Notes: generated from the letters alone by a model not told the origin. A stretch of DNA of 64,000 bases from CAWJLE01 sp963843645 (GCA_963843645.1 CAWJLE010000003.1:1426001-1490000); one strand, 5' to 3'; positions 55,702 through 63,970 are shown, counted from the first letter of the stretch. Numbers and translations are program-made.

Positions 55702-57903
55702 ATGGTAATGGAGAAGAAGCCGGTCAACATAGAGAACCTCCTCCAAGAGGCTCGGACGTACCTGCCCGAACCGGAAATGGACATCGTCCGGCGGGCCTAC
55801 GACGTGGCGTCCTCGTCCCACGATGGGCAGGTGCGGGTCTCGGGTGAGCCGTACGTCCAGCATTCGTTGGCCGTTGCTCTCATGCTGGCCGAGCTGCGCC
55901 TGGACAGCGAAACGTTGGCGGCTGGCCTTCTTCACGACACTCTCGAAGACACCGACATGACCCTGGAGACCATCCGCAAGAACTTCGGCGAGCAAGTCGC
56001 GAAGCTCGTGGATGGCGTTACCAAGCTGAGCCAGATCGACCGCTGGAGCGAAATGGAGTACCGGCGCGAGACGGACCATCGGCGCGAGGACGAGGACGCC
56101 GAGAGTCTCCGCAAGATGTTCCTGGCCATGGTTGATGACGTCCGAGTCGTGCTCATCAAGCTCACCGATCGGCTGCACAATATGCGCACCCTAGGCGTCC
56201 TGCCGGAAGAGCGGCGCAAGCGGATCGCCAAGGAGACACTGGAGATCTTCGCACCTCTGGCGAACCGCCTGGGCATCTGGCAGATCAAATGGGAGCTGGA
56301 AGACCTGAGCTTCCGGTATCTGGAGCCCGAAAAATACCGTGAGATCGCCCGCAAAGTGAACCAGCGTCGCGGCGACCGGGAACAGCACATCCAGGCGATC
56401 ATCGACATGCTCACCGCCCGCCTGAAGGACGTCGGCATTGAGGCGGAGGTATCGGGTCGCGCCAAGCACATCTACAGCATCTACCGCAAAATGATGCGCA
56501 AGGGCGTCGACTTCGACCAGATTTACGACGCCCAGGCGGTCCGCGTGATCGTCAAGGAGATCCCCGCATGCTACGCCGTTTTGGGGATCGTTCACACTCT
56601 GTGGCCCCCGATTCACGGCGAGTTCGACGATTTCATCGCCACGCCAAAGGACAACATGTATCGCTCGCTGCACACGGCCGTCGTCGGACCTGGCGGCAAG
56701 CCGCTCGAGGTACAGATCCGCACTCGCGAAATGCATCGCGTCGCCGAGTTCGGCATCGCTGCACACTGGCGATACAAAGAGCAGATCAAACGCGATCGGG
56801 ACTTCGAAAGCAAAATTGCCTGGCTGCGCCAGTTGATGGAATGGCGACAGGACGTCACCGACGCCCGCGAGTTCGTCGATTCGCTCAAGTCAGACGTGTT
56901 CGAGGACCGCGTTTACGTCTTCTCCCCCAAAGGAGACGTGTACGATCTGCCGGCCGGTTCGACGCCGGTGGACTTTGCCTATCACGTCCACACCGAAATC
57001 GGCCACCGCTGCCGCGGCGCAAAAGTGGACGGACGCCTGCGTCCGCTGGATTATGCGCTCAAGACGGGCCAACAGGTCGAGATCCTCACCGCCAAGCGGG
57101 GCGGACCCAGCCGCGACTGGCTCAATTCCAATTTGGGTTACGTCAAGACAGCGCGGGCGCGCCAGAAGATTCGCCAGTGGTTCCGCCGCCTGGACCGGGC
57201 CGAGAACGTCGCTCAGGGTCGAGATCAACTCGAGCGTGAGCTCAAGCGGCTCGGTATGGAAACGAAGAACTTCGAGTCTGTCGCGAAAACACTGGGCTAC
57301 GACAAGGTGGACGATTTCTTCGAGGCGATCGGCTACGGCGATATCAACACCCACTACATCGGTACGCGCCTCCTGGAAGCTGAGCAGGCGGCGGCGCCTC
57401 AGAAACCCGTCGTCATGGAAGTGCCGATGCCCAGCCCCGGCGGAGGCGGCGCCGGAGCTTCCGGCATCCAGGTGAAGGGCGTGGGCAGTGTGCTCACGCA
57501 CCTGGCCCTATGCTGCAACCCGCTGCCCGGCGATGACATCGTCGGCTACATCACGCGTGGGCGCGGCGTCACGATCCATCGCACCGATTGCCCCAACGTT
57601 CTGTCACGGCCCGAAGCGGAACGCATGATTTCCGTAACCTGGGAGCAGAAGGTGAAGGATACCTACCCGGTGACGGTGCGAGTGCGCGCCTGGGATCGCG
57701 GCGGACTCCTGCGCGACATCGCGGCGGTTGTCGCCGACGAGGACGTCAGCATGTCGGCGGCTAACGTGACGACGCACAAGAAAGACAATATCGCCACCTT
57801 CACCGCAACGCTCGAGATCAGCGGTATCGACCAACTCAGCCGCATCCTGTCGAAGATCGAGCGACTGCCTAACGTCTTGGAGGCGCGCCGCCAGGTCGGC
57901 TGA
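55702..57903 (+). CDS. rel: RelA/SpoT-family (p)ppGpp synthetase/hydrolase
   Basis: A 733-residue long RSH enzyme governing the stringent response. Order: HD hydrolase (QHSLAVALMLAEL, GLLHDTLEDTD, LTDRLHNMRTL, all key residues present), synthetase (HIYSIYRKMMRKG, YDAQAVRVIV, EFDDFIATPKDNMYRSLHT), TGS (DRVYVFSPKGDVYDLPAGST), a helical/zinc-finger region (LTHLALCCNPLPGDDIVGYI) and ACT (VSMSAANVTTHKKDNIA). The synthetase motif is EFDD, as in RelA, while most bifunctional enzymes have RxKD. It follows larC by 42 bases and mutL follows by 38. Confidence 0.92.
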   Translation: MVMEKKPVNIENLLQEARTYLPEPEMDIVRRAYDVASSSHDGQVRVSGEPYVQHSLAVALMLAELRLDSETLAAGLLHDTLEDTDMTLETIRKNFGEQVAKLVDGVTKLSQIDRWSEMEYRRETDHRREDEDAESLRKMFLAMVDDVRVVLIKLTDRLHNMRTLGVLPEERRKRIAKETLEIFAPLANRLGIWQIKWELEDLSFRYLEPEKYREIARKVNQRRGDREQHIQAIIDMLTARLKDVGIEAEVSGRAKHIYSIYRKMMRKGVDFDQIYDAQAVRVIVKEIPACYAVLGIVHTLWPPIHGEFDDFIATPKDNMYRSLHTAVVGPGGKPLEVQIRTREMHRVAEFGIAAHWRYKEQIKRDRDFESKIAWLRQLMEWRQDVTDAREFVDSLKSDVFEDRVYVFSPKGDVYDLPAGSTPVDFAYHVHTEIGHRCRGAKVDGRLRPLDYALKTGQQVEILTAKRGGPSRDWLNSNLGYVKTARARQKIRQWFRRLDRAENVAQGRDQLERELKRLGMETKNFESVAKTLGYDKVDDFFEAIGYGDINTHYIGTRLLEAEQAAAPQKPVVMEVPMPSPGGGGAGASGIQVKGVGSVLTHLALCCNPLPGDDIVGYITRGRGVTIHRTDCPNVLSRPEAERMISVTWEQKVKDTYPVTVRVRAWDRGGLLRDIAAVVADEDVSMSAANVTTHKKDNIATFTATLEISGIDQLSRILSKIERLPNVLEARRQVG

Positions 57904-57941
57904 ATACAGCCGCAACTACCGCTTTGAGGAATTCGGTTCCT

Positions 57942-59729
57942 ATGTCCATCCAGGTTCTGCCGGACGATGTCGCCGCCAAGATCGCGGCCGGTGAGGTCAT
58001 CGAGCGGCCAGCGTCCGTGGTCAAAGAGCTGCTCGAAAACGCCATCGACGCCGGTGCGCAGGACGTCCGCGTCGAGATCCGAGAGGGTGGTATTCGCCTC
58101 ATCCGCCTCAGCGACGACGGTTCCGGCATCGCCGGCGGTGAGGCGGAGACCGCGTTTCAGCGTCACGCGACCAGCAAGCTGCGCTCGGCGGCGGACCTGG
58201 AGCACATCGTCACGCTGGGGTTTCGGGGCGAGGCGCTGGCGAGCATCGCTGCCGTGTCGCAGCTGACGCTCCTCACCCGGACCGCGGATGAAGCCGCGGG
58301 CACTCAGTTGCGGCTGGAGGCCGGCCGTGTCGTACAGCACAACGGCCAGGGCAGCCCGGTCGGCACCATATTGACCGTCGAGAATCTGTTCTACAATATC
58401 CCCGCCCGCCGCAAGTTCCTACGCAGCGAAGCCACCGAGACGGCGCACATTCTGACCCTCGTTACCCGCTATGCCCTGGCCTGGCCGGACCTGCGGTTGA
58501 GTCTGGTTCGCGACGGGCGTCTGGCGTTCCAGTCGGCCGGCACCGGCCAGATGATGGACGTGCTGCTCAAGCTCTACAATTTGGAGACCACGCGCCAGCT
58601 GCTGGCATTCGAGGCCGCGGATCCGACCGCGGGCCTGTCTGTATGGGGCTACACCTCCGTTCCGGCGCTTAACCGCAGCGACCGCACCCACCTGAGCTAC
58701 TTCGTGAATCGCCGCCTGGTTGCCCAGGACCGTCTCCTCAGCCGCGCCGTCATCGACGCGTATCACGGCCTGCTGCCCTCCGGTCGATACCCGGTCACGA
58801 TCTTGCACGTCGAGCTCGACCCGAGCGACGTGGACGTCAACGTGCACCCCACGAAAGCCGAGATCCGTTTTCGGCGCTCAGGCGACGTCTTCAGGCTGGT
58901 CCAGAAAAGCATCCGCCAGGCATTGATGGACGCCGGGTCGCTGGCCGCGGTCAGATCGCTCGGCCCTTCCCCCGAGGCATTTGGCCCGCGCGATGTGGGG
59001 GCGCAGTTGTGGCCGAGCAGTTCACCGAATCCGGCGGCAGGCCGCCTGGCGCTGAACGTGCAGCGCACCGCAAGTGTCGCGCCCGAGTGGAGGGACCGCG
59101 CAGCCGATTCACAGCCTGCGATGCCCGTGGCAGACGACACGGCCCCACGCAGCCTGCCGCCTTTGCGTGTGCTGGGCCAGCTGGGCCAAACGTATATCAT
59201 CGCCGAAGGACCCGCCGGCCTGTACCTCATCGACCAGCATACGGCGCACGAGCGCGTCTTGTACGAGCGCTTCCTCAGCGAAAAGGCGCGTCAAGCGTCG
59301 GCGCTGCAGCAGTTGCTCACACCGGTGACCCTGGACTTGCCGGCGGTGCAGCTCTCAGCTCTGCTCGAGCATCTGGACGCCGTGCGTGAGCTGGGTTTCG
59401 ACGTTGAGCCGTTCGGCGGCGAGACCCTGCTCGTGCGCGGGATTCCGGCCATGCTCGGACTCGGCGAAGTGGAGGCCACGCTGGCGGAGCTGGCTGCCCG
59501 CCTGGTCGGCGACATCGCCGGCGGAGCCGACGCCCTCTTCGAAGAGGCCCTGGTCACGCTCGTGTGCCACAGCGCCGTCCGCAAAGGCAAGACGCTGTCG
59601 CTCGAAGAGATGCGTGACCTGATCCGCCAGCTCGAAGCCACGAGCCTGCCCCACACCTGCCCGCATGGCCGTCCGATCTTCCTGCACCTCAGCACAGACC
59701 GCCTGGCCTACGCCTTCGGCCGCACCTAA
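57942..59729 (+). CDS. mutL: DNA mismatch repair protein MutL
   Basis: A 595-residue GHKL ATPase that links MutS recognition to strand cleavage. N-terminal motifs are IAAGEVIERPASVVKELLEN, LSDDGSGI, HATSKLRSAADLEHIVTLGF, RGEAL and VNVHPTKAEIRF. The C-terminal dimer domain has DQHTAHERVLYE, which fits the DQHA(x2)E(x4)E endonuclease pattern with Thr for Ala. CHSAVRKGKTLS and TCPHGRPIFLHLS follow, so it should nick DNA itself. ATG 57942 (MSIQVLP) is the conserved start. A TTG at 57924 is the alternative. No mutS is in the window. Confidence 0.93.
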   Translation: MSIQVLPDDVAAKIAAGEVIERPASVVKELLENAIDAGAQDVRVEIREGGIRLIRLSDDGSGIAGGEAETAFQRHATSKLRSAADLEHIVTLGFRGEALASIAAVSQLTLLTRTADEAAGTQLRLEAGRVVQHNGQGSPVGTILTVENLFYNIPARRKFLRSEATETAHILTLVTRYALAWPDLRLSLVRDGRLAFQSAGTGQMMDVLLKLYNLETTRQLLAFEAADPTAGLSVWGYTSVPALNRSDRTHLSYFVNRRLVAQDRLLSRAVIDAYHGLLPSGRYPVTILHVELDPSDVDVNVHPTKAEIRFRRSGDVFRLVQKSIRQALMDAGSLAAVRSLGPSPEAFGPRDVGAQLWPSSSPNPAAGRLALNVQRTASVAPEWRDRAADSQPAMPVADDTAPRSLPPLRVLGQLGQTYIIAEGPAGLYLIDQHTAHERVLYERFLSEKARQASALQQLLTPVTLDLPAVQLSALLEHLDAVRELGFDVEPFGGETLLVRGIPAMLGLGEVEATLAELAARLVGDIAGGADALFEEALVTLVCHSAVRKGKTLSLEEMRDLIRQLEATSLPHTCPHGRPIFLHLSTDRLAYAFGRT

Positions 59730-59782
59730 CCAGAGCCACCGTCAAATCAGCCGCCCCGCCAAGAGGGAAAAAACGGCATGCT

Positions 59783-59873
59783 AACAGGATAGACAGGATA
59801 TACAAGATAAAACAAAAACAAACAGTGCATTCTAGTATACAGCCTTTATCCTGTGCATCCTGTATATCCTGTT
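59783..59873. repeat. ACAGGAT inverted repeat, 29-bp arms
   Basis: 59783-59811 (AACAGGATAGACAGGAT..) is the reverse complement of 59845-59873 with four mismatches. Each arm holds tandem copies of ACAGGAT or close variants. The centre is A-rich. This motif resembles ACAGGAT-type palindromic repeats found between genes in several bacterial phyla. It lies after mutL and may act as its terminator. The rest of 59730-59946 shows nothing else. Confidence 0.8.
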
Positions 59874-59946
59874 GGAATTGTCGTTGGCGTGGCTGCGTGT
59901 CTCATGTTGGCATTGGTTTAGCACTCGACCGGCTTCGCGACATGAG

Positions 59947-59975
59947 TTCCCAAATGCGAGCTTCGGCCCTATAAT
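59947..59975 (+). promoter_or_regulatory. Promoter giving a nearly leaderless antitoxin mRNA
   Basis: TTCCCA (59947-59952), 17 bases, TATAAT (59970-59975). The proposed ATG at 59984 is only eight bases after the -10, so the transcript would begin on or next to the start codon. Confidence 0.6.
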
Positions 59976-59983
59976 TGGCGTGG

Positions 59984-60232
59984 ATGGAGGGCAAAAAGGA
60001 ACGAACAATCCGGATCCCCAAGCAGCTCTACACGAAGTTGGAGGCATCCGCGCATAGACGCGGATTGAAGGACATCCGGCGCCTCTCAGAGGAATGGGAG
60101 GCAGAGGAAGAGGAACGTCTTCGCCGACATGAGGCAGTCCGGCAAGTCAATGAAGTTCGGGAGTATCTTTACGACAAATGTGGGGAGATGCCCGATAGCA
60201 CCGACCTGATTCGCGAGGACAGAGAGCGTTGA
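59984..60232 (+). CDS. Ribbon-helix-helix antitoxin-like protein, probably orphan
   Basis: An 82-residue protein. The N-terminus ERTIRIPKQLYTKLEASAHR, then RGLKDIRRLSEEW, has the strand-helix-helix pattern of an RHH DNA-binding domain. The charged C-terminus (PDSTDLIREDRER) resembles VapB/ParD-type antitoxin tails that wrap a toxin. In known systems the toxin gene overlaps or follows the stop codon. Here only a ten-codon relic of such a gene remains. I take ATG 59984, as the upstream TTG at 59975 is inside the -10 region. Confidence 0.7.
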   Translation: MEGKKERTIRIPKQLYTKLEASAHRRGLKDIRRLSEEWEAEEEERLRRHEAVRQVNEVREYLYDKCGEMPDSTDLIREDRER

Positions 60233-60324
60233 GTCTCACCAAGGTTGTGGTGGATAGCGAGGAGATGCACAATGAGCAACGAGTGGGAAGAGTTCGTCAG
60301 GTACATTTTCCACGAGCATATTGA
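60229..60324 (+). pseudogene. Relic of a PIN-domain (VapC) toxin start
   Basis: TTG at 60229 overlaps the antitoxin stop and opens a 31-codon frame beginning MSLTKVVVDSEE. The KVVVDS segment matches the first strand and catalytic Asp of PIN toxins, which normally start in exactly this position after a VapB gene. After about ten codons the match ends, and the frame runs into the next gene. This reads as a toxin lost by deletion, with its 5' end left behind. The evidence is short, so the call is tentative. Confidence 0.4.
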
Positions 60325-61036
60325 GAGACGTCTGGCCCTCAGCCATCCATTCTTCCACCATCACCTGGAAGATTATGATTATCGCTTATCGAGGCTGCTT
60401 GAGGCAACGCGCGCACTGCGGTTCATCAGTGATTTCGCCAGGAACGACGAAGACACCTTGAGCATCTTCACACCCGAGATGCTCAGACGCACAGTCGCGG
60501 AGGTCAGAAACGGCACTGTTACCAACGCGGAATTGGTTGTTCGCACTGGGATTGTCGACATCATACAAGACTACTTCAAAGAGATTGTCGACGGCATGAG
60601 CGTCGATCATTTCCCCGAACAGGACCTGACAGTGTTGCGGCAGTCGGGCAGCACAGATCCTCGCGGCGAGATTAAGGCCATGGTATTTCTCGTCAAGTCA
60701 CGTAAGGAACAATTGCTGTTCGAAGGTCAGGAAGTCTGTTTTGGCCACAGACTCGAAGAAGCCATCGGGCGCATCGAGAGAATCGAGGGTTCGCTGCCCG
60801 GGGAAACCAAGGAGCCCTCTCAGTCTAATCGTCGACAAGCAGTGAAGCGGGCAACGTTCAAAGGCATCGGTTCGATAGCCCAAGGTGCGCTCATGACCAT
60901 TACCAACGTTTCACTTGCAGCAGGCTTCTGGAAGGTTCCATTGCCGCCTGAGACTACATCGGTGGGAGCGGTAGTATCGATCACCAGCGGAATCGGCACG
61001 ATCCTCACCGGGATTGGCGAACTCCGGGGCGAGTGA
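60272..61036 (+). CDS. Hypothetical protein with C-terminal hydrophobic region
   Basis: 254 residues, no family recognised. The N-terminal two thirds are soluble and helical (EEFVRYIFHEHIERRLALSH, LFEGQEVCFGHRLEEAIGRI). The C-terminus has two Gly-rich hydrophobic segments (GIGSIAQGALMTITNVSLAA and SVGAVVSITSGIGTILTGIG), perhaps a small membrane hairpin. ATG 60272 is preceded by GAGGAG seven bases upstream, within the toxin relic. It ends 15 bases before the 48-bp inverted repeat. Because it sits in a repeat-rich, rearranged region, it may be an acquired gene. Confidence 0.7.
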   Translation: MSNEWEEFVRYIFHEHIERRLALSHPFFHHHLEDYDYRLSRLLEATRALRFISDFARNDEDTLSIFTPEMLRRTVAEVRNGTVTNAELVVRTGIVDIIQDYFKEIVDGMSVDHFPEQDLTVLRQSGSTDPRGEIKAMVFLVKSRKEQLLFEGQEVCFGHRLEEAIGRIERIEGSLPGETKEPSQSNRRQAVKRATFKGIGSIAQGALMTITNVSLAAGFWKVPLPPETTSVGAVVSITSGIGTILTGIGELRGE

Positions 61037-61050
61037 ACGGAGCCATAGGT

Positions 61051-61190
61051 GTTTGGACCACGAAACGCGCGAAACGGAGCGAAAGACACGAAAAACGATT
61101 TCTCGTCGCCTCGGCCCCAGACTTGACCGGGGCGATGAGAAGTCGTTTTTCGTGTCTTTCGCTCCGTTTCGCGCGTTTCGTGGTCCAAAC
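61051..61190. repeat. 48-bp perfect inverted repeat, 140-bp palindrome
   Basis: 61051-61098 (GTTTGGACCACGAAACG..) is exactly the reverse complement of 61143-61190. The interior continues pairing, TCTCGTCGCC with GGCGATGAGA (one mismatch) and GCCCC with GGGGC, leaving a loop of about eight bases. Each arm has spaced CGAAA motifs. There is no coding function. It fits a MITE-like or chromosomal palindrome, and as RNA it would form a very strong hairpin ending the upstream transcript. Confidence 0.95.
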
Positions 61191-61221
61191 GGTCCTGGGA
61201 TTATTGAGATTGCCAGATTCT

Positions 61222-61250
61222 TTGCACCGCACCCACAGTTATGCTACAAT
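61222..61250 (+). promoter_or_regulatory. Promoter of the HdrC-HdrB-like gene
   Basis: TTGCAC (61222-61227), 17 bases, TACAAT (61245-61250) with TGC before it, 40 bases before the ATG. Confidence 0.6.
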
Positions 61251-61289
61251 CTCGTGTGCCCTGCAATCCGAAATGCGGAAGGAAATGTC

Positions 61290-62504
61290 ATGAACGCCAG
61301 CCTGACGACCGACCTGTCCCAGTTCGTACGCGAAGCGTGTGGCGAGAACGTCTACATGTGTTACCAGTGCGAGCGATGCTCGCTTGGCTGCCCAACGGCC
61401 CCGGCGATGAATCTGCGCCCGGCGCAAATGATGCGGGCCGCCCAGTTTGGCCTGGAGGACCTCCTGGCCTGCGACATCAGCGTTTGGCGCTGCCTGGGCT
61501 GTGACACGTGCGCCACGCACTGCCCGCACGGCGTTTCCGTTCGCAAGCTCGTCGAGGTGATGCGCGCAAAGGTCGTCCAGGAGCGCTATCGGATCGATGG
61601 CGAGGCGAGCCTAGGCGGCAACGAAGATCTGGTCAAGGGTCTGAAGGCCCTGGGGATGCTGGGCGCGCGGGTCGAGAGCTACCACAACGTCTCGGGCGAG
61701 GACAATGCGAATCGCACGGCGTGGACTGATAATCTGGACGAGAAGCCTCAGCACTTGACCGGCGACCGGACCGCTGAGCTGGCCTATTTCGTCGGCTGCG
61801 TCTCGTCGATGTTCCCAATGACCTACCCGATTCCGCAGGCGTTCAGCGCTGTGCTAGAACGCGCGGGTGTGCGTTTCACGACGCTCGGCTCCGACGAATG
61901 GTGCTGTGGTTTTCCGCAAATGATGGGGGGACAGCTGGAGCAAGCCAAGACGCTGGTTGCCCACAATGTCGAGCGAATGCGCGCGCTGGGCGTGCCCCGC
62001 GTCGTGGCAACCTGCCCGTCCTGCTATCACATGTGGAAACACGTTTACCCGGAGATCGCCGGTGAGGATCTGGGCTTCGAGGTCGTGCACGCCGTCGAGG
62101 TGCTGCGTGACCTGGTAGCCGACGGCCGCCTCCATCTGGCGGCGCCGCGTGACGGCATGGTCGTCACCTATCACGATCCCTGCGACCTCGGCCGCAAGGG
62201 GGGTATCTACGACGCCCCGCGTCAGGTCCTCGATTCGATCGAGGGCGCCCGCTTCGTCGAGATGTCACAGAACCGCGAGCATGCGCTGTGCTGCGGAGGC
62301 GGCGGTGACATGGAAACGCTGGACCCGTCCTTGTTGGCGGAGGTGTCCGCGCGACGGATCGCGCAGGCCGCCGAGGCCGGAGCCAACTACCTGGTCTCGG
62401 CGTGTCCCCAGTGCATGCGGACCCTGCAGAAAGCGGCCAAGACCGCCAGACTTCGCATCAAGGTCATGGACCTGACCCAGTTTGTGGAGATGGCCGCGGA
62501 GTAA
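61290..62504 (+). CDS. HdrC-HdrB-like iron-sulfur protein (4Fe-4S ferredoxin plus two CCG domains)
   Basis: A 404-residue fusion of a HdrC-like ferredoxin part and a HdrB-like part. The N-terminus has two 4Fe-4S motifs: CYQCERCSLGCP and CLGCDTCATHCP. The C-terminal half has two CCG domains: FVGCVSSMF, WCCGFPQMMGG and CPSCYHM, then YHDPCDLGRKGG, LCCGGGG and CPQCMRTL. Such proteins serve as heterodisulfide reductases, glycolate/lactate oxidase subunits or thiol-linked electron carriers. No flavin subunit is adjacent, so the partner is unknown. AAGGA lies six bases before ATG 61290. An upstream in-frame extension would run through the palindrome and is rejected. Confidence 0.85.
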   Translation: MNASLTTDLSQFVREACGENVYMCYQCERCSLGCPTAPAMNLRPAQMMRAAQFGLEDLLACDISVWRCLGCDTCATHCPHGVSVRKLVEVMRAKVVQERYRIDGEASLGGNEDLVKGLKALGMLGARVESYHNVSGEDNANRTAWTDNLDEKPQHLTGDRTAELAYFVGCVSSMFPMTYPIPQAFSAVLERAGVRFTTLGSDEWCCGFPQMMGGQLEQAKTLVAHNVERMRALGVPRVVATCPSCYHMWKHVYPEIAGEDLGFEVVHAVEVLRDLVADGRLHLAAPRDGMVVTYHDPCDLGRKGGIYDAPRQVLDSIEGARFVEMSQNREHALCCGGGGDMETLDPSLLAEVSARRIAQAAEAGANYLVSACPQCMRTLQKAAKTARLRIKVMDLTQFVEMAAE

Positions 62505-62645
62505 GACGCTGGCTGCGGCCGGTCAAACAGGCGTAGTAAGGTTTGAGAAGTCGTCGCGGAAATCAGAACCCGTGCCCTGAGATAAATCCTCAAGGCCACG
62601 GGCCGAGGCGTAGCGACTTTCTCCGCATCGGTTGGTTTGATTTCC

Positions 62646-63015
62646 TCAGGCCGCCGCAGTCGCCGCACCGGTCATCAGCGACATCACTCGTTCCTCGGTC
62701 GCCTCCGCGTGGGTCAGCTCATCCGCGATCCGCCCCCGATACATGACCAGCAACCGGTCGCTCATCGCCAACAGCTCGGGCAACTCTGACGAGATGAGCA
62801 TGACCGCGTGTCCGTCGCGGGTCAGCTGATTCAAGAGGTGGTGAATCTCAGCCTTCGAGCCCACGTCGATGCCCCGAGTGGGGTCATCCAGGAGCAGCAC
62901 CTTCGGATCGATGGACAGCCACTTCGCCAACACCACCTTCTGCTGATTGCCGCCGCTCAGATTCTGCACGATCTGGCGCTGGCTCGGCGTCGATAATGTC
63001 GACAGTCGACTGGGT
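62646..63015 (-). pseudogene. 5'-truncated sugar ABC ATPase, C-terminal fragment of an RbsA-type protein
   Basis: About 120 residues covering only the end of the second ATPase domain: IVQNLSGGNQQKVVLAKWLS, VLLLDDPTRGIDVGSKAEI and ISSELPELLAMSDRLLVMY. All other parts of the roughly 500-residue protein, including both Walker A motifs, are missing. Homology stops at about 63000-63015, just past the hairpin that follows the aldolase gene. No upstream continuation is visible in any frame. The intact relative is at 29706-31199, but this copy differs in sequence. It looks like a deletion remnant. Confidence 0.75.
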
Positions 63016-63033
63016 TTCAGGTGAAGGCTGTCC

Positions 63034-63055
63034 CCCCGCCCTGAGATCGGCGGGG
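63034..63055 (-). terminator. Hairpin after the aldolase gene
   Basis: On the minus strand CCCCGCC and GGCGGGG form a 7-bp stem with an 8-base loop, 15 bases past the aldolase stop. It is GC-rich without a T-run. Confidence 0.5.
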
Positions 63056-63069
63056 TGAACGACGACCAG

Positions 63070-63720
63070 CTAGGCTTTGTAACGCGCGTACAGAGCCTGG
63101 ACTTGCTCTGTGCTGAGGAAATTGACCTGGCCCAGTTGCCGGGCGGTCAGGAAAACCCGCGCGGCCAGCTCCATGGATTCGAGCTGAAACAGGGCGCGCG
63201 TGAGGCTGGGCGCGTAGACTACCGCGCCGTGGTTGGACAGCAGCAGCGAGTTGTGATCCTTGAGGTAAGGAACCACCGAATCGGCAAGCTCCTTCCCACC
63301 TGGGATGGCATACGGCACCAGGGCCATCGGCCCGGTCGCCACCGCCACCTCCGGCAGGAAGACGCTATCCAGCGCAATGCCGGCGACCGCGAAACCCGTC
63401 GCCGTGGGCGGATGGGCGTGGACTACCGCGCGGACGTCAGGCCGGTGGCGATGGATGGCCAGATGCAATTGCATCTCAGAAGACGGCCGGAAGGCGCCAT
63501 ACTGGGAGAGGATCTTGCCCTCGAGGGTCACTTTCAGGATGTGCTCGGGCGTCATGAACCCTTTGCTGACCCCGGTGGGCGTGATCAACAGCTCTTCGTC
63601 ATTGAGCCGAACCGAGATGTTGCCGTCGTTGGCCGCCACCAGGAAGAGATTATACAGCCGCCGGCCCACCTCGACGATCTCTGTCCGGCTCTGCCATTCG
63701 TCCCAACGCTCGTAGATCAT
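63070..63720 (-). CDS. Class II aldolase/adducin family (FucA-like sugar-phosphate aldolase)
   Basis: A zinc aldolase of 216 residues, the typical size of L-fuculose-phosphate and L-ribulose-phosphate enzymes. Features are FLVAANDGNISVRL, ELLITPTGVSKGFM, the Glu in RPSSEMQLHL, the zinc HxH in AVVHAHPPTATGFA and the third His in LLSNHGAVVY. It would cleave a sugar phosphate to DHAP and lactaldehyde or a similar aldehyde. ATG 63720 (MIYERWDEW) fits the family start. A longer reading begins far upstream without homology. The ABC fragment next to it hints at a lost sugar-utilisation operon. The rest of 63721-63970 shows nothing. Confidence 0.88.
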   Translation of the reverse strand: MIYERWDEWQSRTEIVEVGRRLYNLFLVAANDGNISVRLNDEELLITPTGVSKGFMTPEHILKVTLEGKILSQYGAFRPSSEMQLHLAIHRHRPDVRAVVHAHPPTATGFAVAGIALDSVFLPEVAVATGPMALVPYAIPGGKELADSVVPYLKDHNSLLLSNHGAVVYAPSLTRALFQLESMELAARVFLTARQLGQVNFLSTEQVQALYARYKA

Positions 63721-63970
63721 TTCGAAATCATCTCCCTTTTGTCTGTCATGAATGTTGATTTCATCGACCGGGTTGAAGCGCTCGCAAGTGGGAGCGCCAG
63801 CCATCCCACATGGTGATTCATCATACCGCCGTTCCACGTGAAGCGCAATGCGGCACAGTCGGCAAGCAGTCGCAATCAAGGAAATGCACTCAGACCAGGG
63901 CAATGCATTTGATTGTTGCGCTCGTCCTGGCACTCACACCTCTCTGCCTCGTGCATATTGCGGCGGGCAA

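Noticed and set aside
61014..61289. N-terminal extension of the HdrC-HdrB protein
   Set aside because: It would translate through the 48-bp palindrome and start before the promoter at 61222. ATG 61290 has a ribosome site and matches family starts.
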